Positions 6,371 through 8,907 of a stretch of 8,907 nucleotides of DNA are shown here, one piece after another. Both the position numbers and the translations under genes were made by a program. How positions within the stretch are numbered: position 1 is the stretch's first letter; the number at the start of each line of letters is the position of its first letter. The stretch lies in NCBI GenBank assembly GCA_024279075.1, contig JAJRRX010000447.1, forward strand, positions 1 to 8,907. Direction: 5' to 3'. This stretch comes from Alphaproteobacteria bacterium (GTDB lineage Bacteria; Pseudomonadota; Alphaproteobacteria; Rhodobacterales; Rhodobacteraceae). The notes under the pieces were generated by a model that saw only the letters and a program-made list of their open reading frames with translations, was not told where the DNA came from and made no database searches.

Positions 6371-7289
6371 AAGCCTGCCTGAAGTCGAGGGCCGCCTCGT
6401 TGAAAACCGCCCACTAGACGCCCTAAGCTGGCTCCGCGTTGGTGGCCCCGCCGAGGTGCTGTTTACGCCCCTGCATATGGCAGACCTCGCGGCGTTTATG
6501 AAGGCCCTGCCCGCTGAAATTCCGGTGCTCCCCATCGGCGTTTGCTCCAACCTGATCATCCGCGATGGTGGCATAAAAGGCGTGGTGGTGCGGCTCGGGC
6601 CACGCTTCAACGGCTTTGAGGTGCTGAAAGGCAGAGAGGTCCGCGTCGGGGCCTCGGCGCTGGATGCACAGGTGGCGAAAAAGGCGGCGGAAGCAGGGAT
6701 AGACCTTGCCTTTCTGCGCACGATCCCCGGCAGCATCGGCGGCGCTATAAAGATGAACGCAGGCTGCTATGGCAGCTATATCGAGGACGTGTTTGTGCGC
6801 GCCACGGCGGTGACGCGCCAAGGCAAGATCGTGACCCTGAAGCCCGATGACATGGGCTTTGCCTACCGCCACTCCGATATGCCCGACGACATGACGATCA
6901 CCCAAGCCATCCTGCGCGGCCCCCTCGGGGAGCCAGCCGAGATCGAGGCCAAAATGGAAGCGGCCCTTGCCAGCCGCGCCGCCAGCCAGCCGGTAAAAGA
7001 GCGCACCTGCGGCTCCACCTTCCGCAACCCCGCGGGGTTTTCCTCCACCGGCGAGGCCGACGACGTGCATGACCTGAAAGCATGGAAGCTGATTGACGAA
7101 GCCGGCCTGCGCGGCGCAAGGCTGGGCGGGGCGCAGATGTCCGAAATGCACCCGAACTTCATGATAAACACCGGCGGGGCCACAGCGGCAGACCTTGAAG
7201 GGCTGGGGGAAAGAGTGCGCGACAAGGTGCGGGCAAAGCACGGGATTGAGCTGGAATGGGAGATAAAGCGGGTGGGGGAAGATGGTTGA
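6357..7289 (+). CDS. murB: UDP-N-acetylenolpyruvoylglucosamine reductase MurB
   Basis: MurB is the FAD-dependent, NADPH-using reductase that turns UDP-GlcNAc-enolpyruvate into UDP-MurNAc. At 310 aa it fits the shorter (type II) class. The FAD domain shows LRVGGPAEVL (26-35), PIGVCSNLIIRDGG (59-72) and RTIPGSIGGAIKMNAGCYG (121-139). FAYRHS (168-173) and CGSTFRNPAG (218-227) follow, the latter bearing the Ser220 expected to protonate the product. EMHPNFMIN (263-271) and the C-terminal ELEWEI (298-303), with the conserved glutamate region, complete the site. One oddity: the usual G-x-GSN of the FAD loop reads GVCSN, with Cys63 for glycine. The start overlaps the preceding small gene by 14 bases, and its stop lies inside the next gene's 5' end (8-base overlap). 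In many alphaproteobacteria ddl-ftsQ lie downstream; here an unrelated gene does. Confidence 0.96.
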   Translation: MSLIESLPEVEGRLVENRPLDALSWLRVGGPAEVLFTPLHMADLAAFMKALPAEIPVLPIGVCSNLIIRDGGIKGVVVRLGPRFNGFEVLKGREVRVGASALDAQVAKKAAEAGIDLAFLRTIPGSIGGAIKMNAGCYGSYIEDVFVRATAVTRQGKIVTLKPDDMGFAYRHSDMPDDMTITQAILRGPLGEPAEIEAKMEAALASRAASQPVKERTCGSTFRNPAGFSSTGEADDVHDLKAWKLIDEAGLRGARLGGAQMSEMHPNFMINTGGATAADLEGLGERVRDKVRAKHGIELEWEIKRVGEDG

Positions 7290-8508
7290 GATAAAGGATA
7301 TTGTTGATCAGGAGAGCTTGGAGGCTTGGTTGGAGGGGCAGCCAAGAGAATACTCTATATCACTTTCCAGCCGAATGTGCCTTCGCACATTTGCACCAAA
7401 TTTGAATACTTTTGGAATGAGCAATGAAATAGAAAATCGTGATTTGGCAATGCTTGCAATTTGGCGCGCTAACTTGGTTGGGTATGTTTCCTCAAATCGC
7501 TTACAAATCATAACTCATGAAGCGTTGTTAGTTTCGGCGAAATCCGCGTTAGCTTACTTATTAAAGCTGCCGAGTACATTAGCCTATTCAATTGGTCGAA
7601 CACTTGAGGCCATTTCGTCAGGCAAAAATAATGCAGTACGGTGGGTCGTATATGCTATAGAAGCAAATTTCAGAGAAAGATCATCACACGGAAGTGCGCA
7701 ATGTTATTGGCAAGAAATTAGACGGGATTGTAGGGCTTTTGAGGTGAATGACACGCTAAGAAGAGTTAAATTGTGGCATCACCTTGAGAACCCCTACTTG
7801 TCAGCTTGGCGCGTTTCTAGGCAACAGTTTTTGGATGACCCTGTTGATTGGTCCTTTTGGATTAAATGGTACGAATCAATAGTTGATGGAATGCCATTAG
7901 ATCAGAAATTGCTGGAGCAGATCATCTTGATTCCATCCGAGGAATGGGAAAAAGGCTCCAAGCATGTGAATACGATTATCGCGGAGATTGAGGCGGCGTT
8001 TGAAACGCCTCAGGTGTCCACAAACTACACAAAATCCATTCAGCAAGCCGTCGCACAAAACAAAGAGGGCATTGCCCCGCAAATCGAAGCACTGACAGAA
8101 ATTTTGTCAGCCGAAATCGAGAGGCTTCGAGGCAAGAACCCTGCCGATGAAATTGAGCAGGAAGAAATTGAGCGGTTGAGGGGCATCTTTGAAGGGCTTC
8201 AGGTGTCGATTGTTCGGCTGGGAGAACTGCTACCAAATAGCGGCGAACCAAGCCAAGACGTTGCGGAAGAAATGGAAGGACTGCTCAAGGTTTACGCTGG
8301 CGAGTTCCGGAAATGGCCGCGTGAAAATGCGGCTGATATGGTGGATAGCACAATCAGAGCTTCGCTTGTTGGGTTGACGGCTGGTGTAATTGTCGCCTTT
8401 GGAGCACCCGTTCTCTTGGGGGTTGCTGTCGGCGGAATTACATTTGGCGGGAAGAAGTTGGCGGGAGCCGCGAAGGCGCTTAAAGATAGTTCTTCCGGCG
8501 GGAATTGA
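7282..8508 (+). CDS. Unknown 408-aa protein with AT-rich 5' half and C-terminal glycine-rich hydrophobic segment
   Basis: I do not recognise a named function. The N-terminus (IVDQESLEAWLEGQPRE, 7-23) and the aromatic core WSFWIKWYE (190-198) with EEW..GSKHVN..IAEIEAAF (220-240) recall a loosely defined group of alphaproteobacterial hypothetical proteins, from memory only. Residues 255-345 are highly charged, rich in Glu and Leu, and probably helical or coiled coil (TEILSAEIERLRG and EIEQEEIERLRG). Residues 361-388 form a glycine- and alanine-rich hydrophobic segment, possibly one membrane helix or a pair, followed by a Lys-rich tail; no signal peptide is seen. GC by hand count is 20/60 at 7381-7440 and 23/60 at 7501-7560, against 44/60 in murB (6961-7020) and 32/60 at 8041-8100. 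The 5' half therefore looks foreign. The ATG overlaps murB by 8 bases, with GGGGGA just before it, so translation is probably coupled to murB. Confidence 0.85.
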   Translation: MVEIKDIVDQESLEAWLEGQPREYSISLSSRMCLRTFAPNLNTFGMSNEIENRDLAMLAIWRANLVGYVSSNRLQIITHEALLVSAKSALAYLLKLPSTLAYSIGRTLEAISSGKNNAVRWVVYAIEANFRERSSHGSAQCYWQEIRRDCRAFEVNDTLRRVKLWHHLENPYLSAWRVSRQQFLDDPVDWSFWIKWYESIVDGMPLDQKLLEQIILIPSEEWEKGSKHVNTIIAEIEAAFETPQVSTNYTKSIQQAVAQNKEGIAPQIEALTEILSAEIERLRGKNPADEIEQEEIERLRGIFEGLQVSIVRLGELLPNSGEPSQDVAEEMEGLLKVYAGEFRKWPRENAADMVDSTIRASLVGLTAGVIVAFGAPVLLGVAVGGITFGGKKLAGAAKALKDSSSGGN

Positions 8509-8516
8509 TTGAATAT

Positions 8517-8572
8517 TGTAGGGTGGGTTTCAACCCACCATTCGCACGTGGTGGGTTGAAACCCACCCTACA
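8517..8572. repeat. Inverted pair of REP-type palindromes (BIME-like)
   Basis: Two identical units face each other. Unit 1 (plus): GTAG head 8518-8521, stem GGTGGGTT 8522-8529, two-base centre, AACCCACC 8532-8539. Unit 2 (minus) is the exact mirror at 8550-8571. Together they form a 24-bp perfect inverted repeat (8517-8540 with 8549-8572) around an 8-base spacer. The nested symmetry and GTAG head match REP elements mobilised by TnpA-REP (RAYT) transposases. It begins 8 bases after the upstream gene and could form a strong hairpin at the 3' end of that transcript, protecting or ending it. No transposase is in the window. Confidence 0.85.
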
Positions 8573-8583
8573 TTTCTGCGATT

Positions 8584-8608
8584 GGTGCGTGGGGACCACG
8601 CACCCTAC
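8584..8608 (-). repeat. Third REP-type palindrome, different stem sequence
   Basis: Read on the minus strand: GTAG head (8608-8605), then stem GGTGCGTGG, loop TCC, CCACGCACC (down to 8584), a perfect 9-bp hairpin. The head and the first GGTG are the same as in the neighbouring pair, but the rest of the stem differs, so it is a second REP subfamily placed 11 bases away. The TAG of its head is in frame with, and ends, the minus-strand gene on the right. Confidence 0.75.
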
Positions 8609-8907
8609 TTTGTGGAGGAGCCTTTGGCCTTACCTTTGGTGGAGGTAACAACGCCCGCTTCCGGCGCGGGTTTTTCCTTTACGGGGGCTGGCTCGATCAC
8701 TTCTTTTTCGTCCTTTTTCACCGTGCGTTGGCTGACCTTGGTTTTAACATCTCCGCATTTGGCGCAGGTATATGTAAGTGTGGTTTCAACCTCTTCTTCC
8801 AGCCACGTTACCACCTTGGTTGAATAATCCGGCTGGGCATCGCGGGTTTCTTTGGCTTCCGAGGACAGAGTCTTTTCGGTGCGGTCGGTTTGGCTAATCG
8901 AGAAGGC
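8605..8907 (-). CDS. Hypothetical protein with a CxxC motif (partial, start lies beyond window end)
   Basis: The minus-strand frame is open from the right edge to a TAG at 8607-8605, giving 100 residues. A GTG at 8814 could serve as an internal start, but the frame continues beyond it to the edge with similar composition, so I treat the gene as 5'-truncated by the window. Visible: a polar stretch, then TWLEEEVETTLTYTCAKCGDVKTK with one CxxC pair (CAKC), which might be half of a zinc ribbon or a metal or redox site. After it comes a tail rich in Lys, Glu, Pro and Ala that is likely disordered. A second Cys pair is not seen and may lie upstream. The stop codon is supplied by the GTAG head of a REP palindrome, so the C-terminus may have been set by that element. 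It is convergent with the 408-aa gene. Function is unknown. Confidence 0.6.
   Translation of the reverse strand, partial: AFSISQTDRTEKTLSSEAKETRDAQPDYSTKVVTWLEEEVETTLTYTCAKCGDVKTKVSQRTVKKDEKEVIEPAPVKEKPAPEAGVVTSTKGKAKGSSTK
8654..8675 (+). terminator. Weak intrinsic-terminator-like hairpin for plus-strand transcription
   Basis: CCCGC (8654-8658) pairs with GCGGG (8666-8670) around a 7-base loop and is followed by TTTTT (8671-8675). It is oriented to stop readthrough from the left operon, but lies within the convergent coding region, where it encodes a Pro/Ala-rich stretch. The stem is short, so this may be chance. Confidence 0.28.

Noticed and set aside
7026..7041. Terminator-like AACCCCGCGGGGTT palindrome followed by TT inside murB
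   Set aside because: It encodes the conserved RNPAGF stretch of MurB; codon constraint and high GC explain it, and termination here would destroy an essential gene.
8517..8608. CRISPR-like array
   Set aside because: The units are inverted rather than direct, with spacers of 8 and 11 bases; this fits REP palindromes, not CRISPR.
8582..8827. Plus-strand open frame of 81 codons under the CxxC gene
   Set aside because: It is Ser/Thr/Val-rich, begins inside a REP palindrome, and reads as the complement of a Lys/Glu/Pro-rich protein, so it is a shadow frame.

Overview
The window looks like chromosomal DNA of an alphaproteobacterium, most likely of the order Rhodobacterales. The strongest clue is the run ftsW-murG-murC-(small membrane protein)-murB in which the small proteins resemble DUF2484, a family I associate with Rhodobacteraceae and with this position beside murB. 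FtsW and MurC also read like the Rhodobacteraceae forms. This assignment comes from recalled family features, not from a database search.

Left part (1-2252). The window opens inside glmM (phosphoglucosamine mutase, C-terminal part only). A short secreted protein follows 33 bases later, with a C-terminal half that resembles a PEBP-like fold. It converges on a minus-strand Stf0-type sulfotransferase, and a 12-bp perfect inverted repeat covers both 3' ends. A 414-bp gene-free gap separates the divergent sulfotransferase and ftsW starts. It holds an extended -10 promoter for the sulfotransferase, a perfect 40-bp palindrome without a spacer, and only weak promoter candidates for ftsW.

Middle (2253-7289). 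This is a tightly packed peptidoglycan operon: ftsW (SEDS glycan polymerase of the divisome), murG (lipid II synthesis), murC (L-Ala addition), two tandem DUF2484-like membrane proteins, and murB (UDP-MurNAc formation). Four junctions are ATGA overlaps and a fifth is a 14-bp overlap, so the genes are probably translationally coupled. GlmM to the left supplies GlcN-1-P for UDP-GlcNAc, the substrate of the MurA/MurB branch and of MurG. The typical alphaproteobacterial neighbours are not adjacent: murD does not precede ftsW, and ddl-ftsQ does not directly follow murB.

Right part (7282-8907). A 408-aa protein of unknown function starts 8 bases inside the end of murB. Its first roughly 230 codons are strikingly AT-rich beside the GC-rich operon, and its C-terminal part is closer to genome composition, with charged helices and a glycine-rich hydrophobic segment. 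After it comes a cluster of three REP-type palindromes, each with a GTAG head, in + - - orientation. The third supplies the stop codon of a convergent, partial minus-strand gene with a CxxC motif. This right end looks like an accessory insertion coupled to an essential operon.
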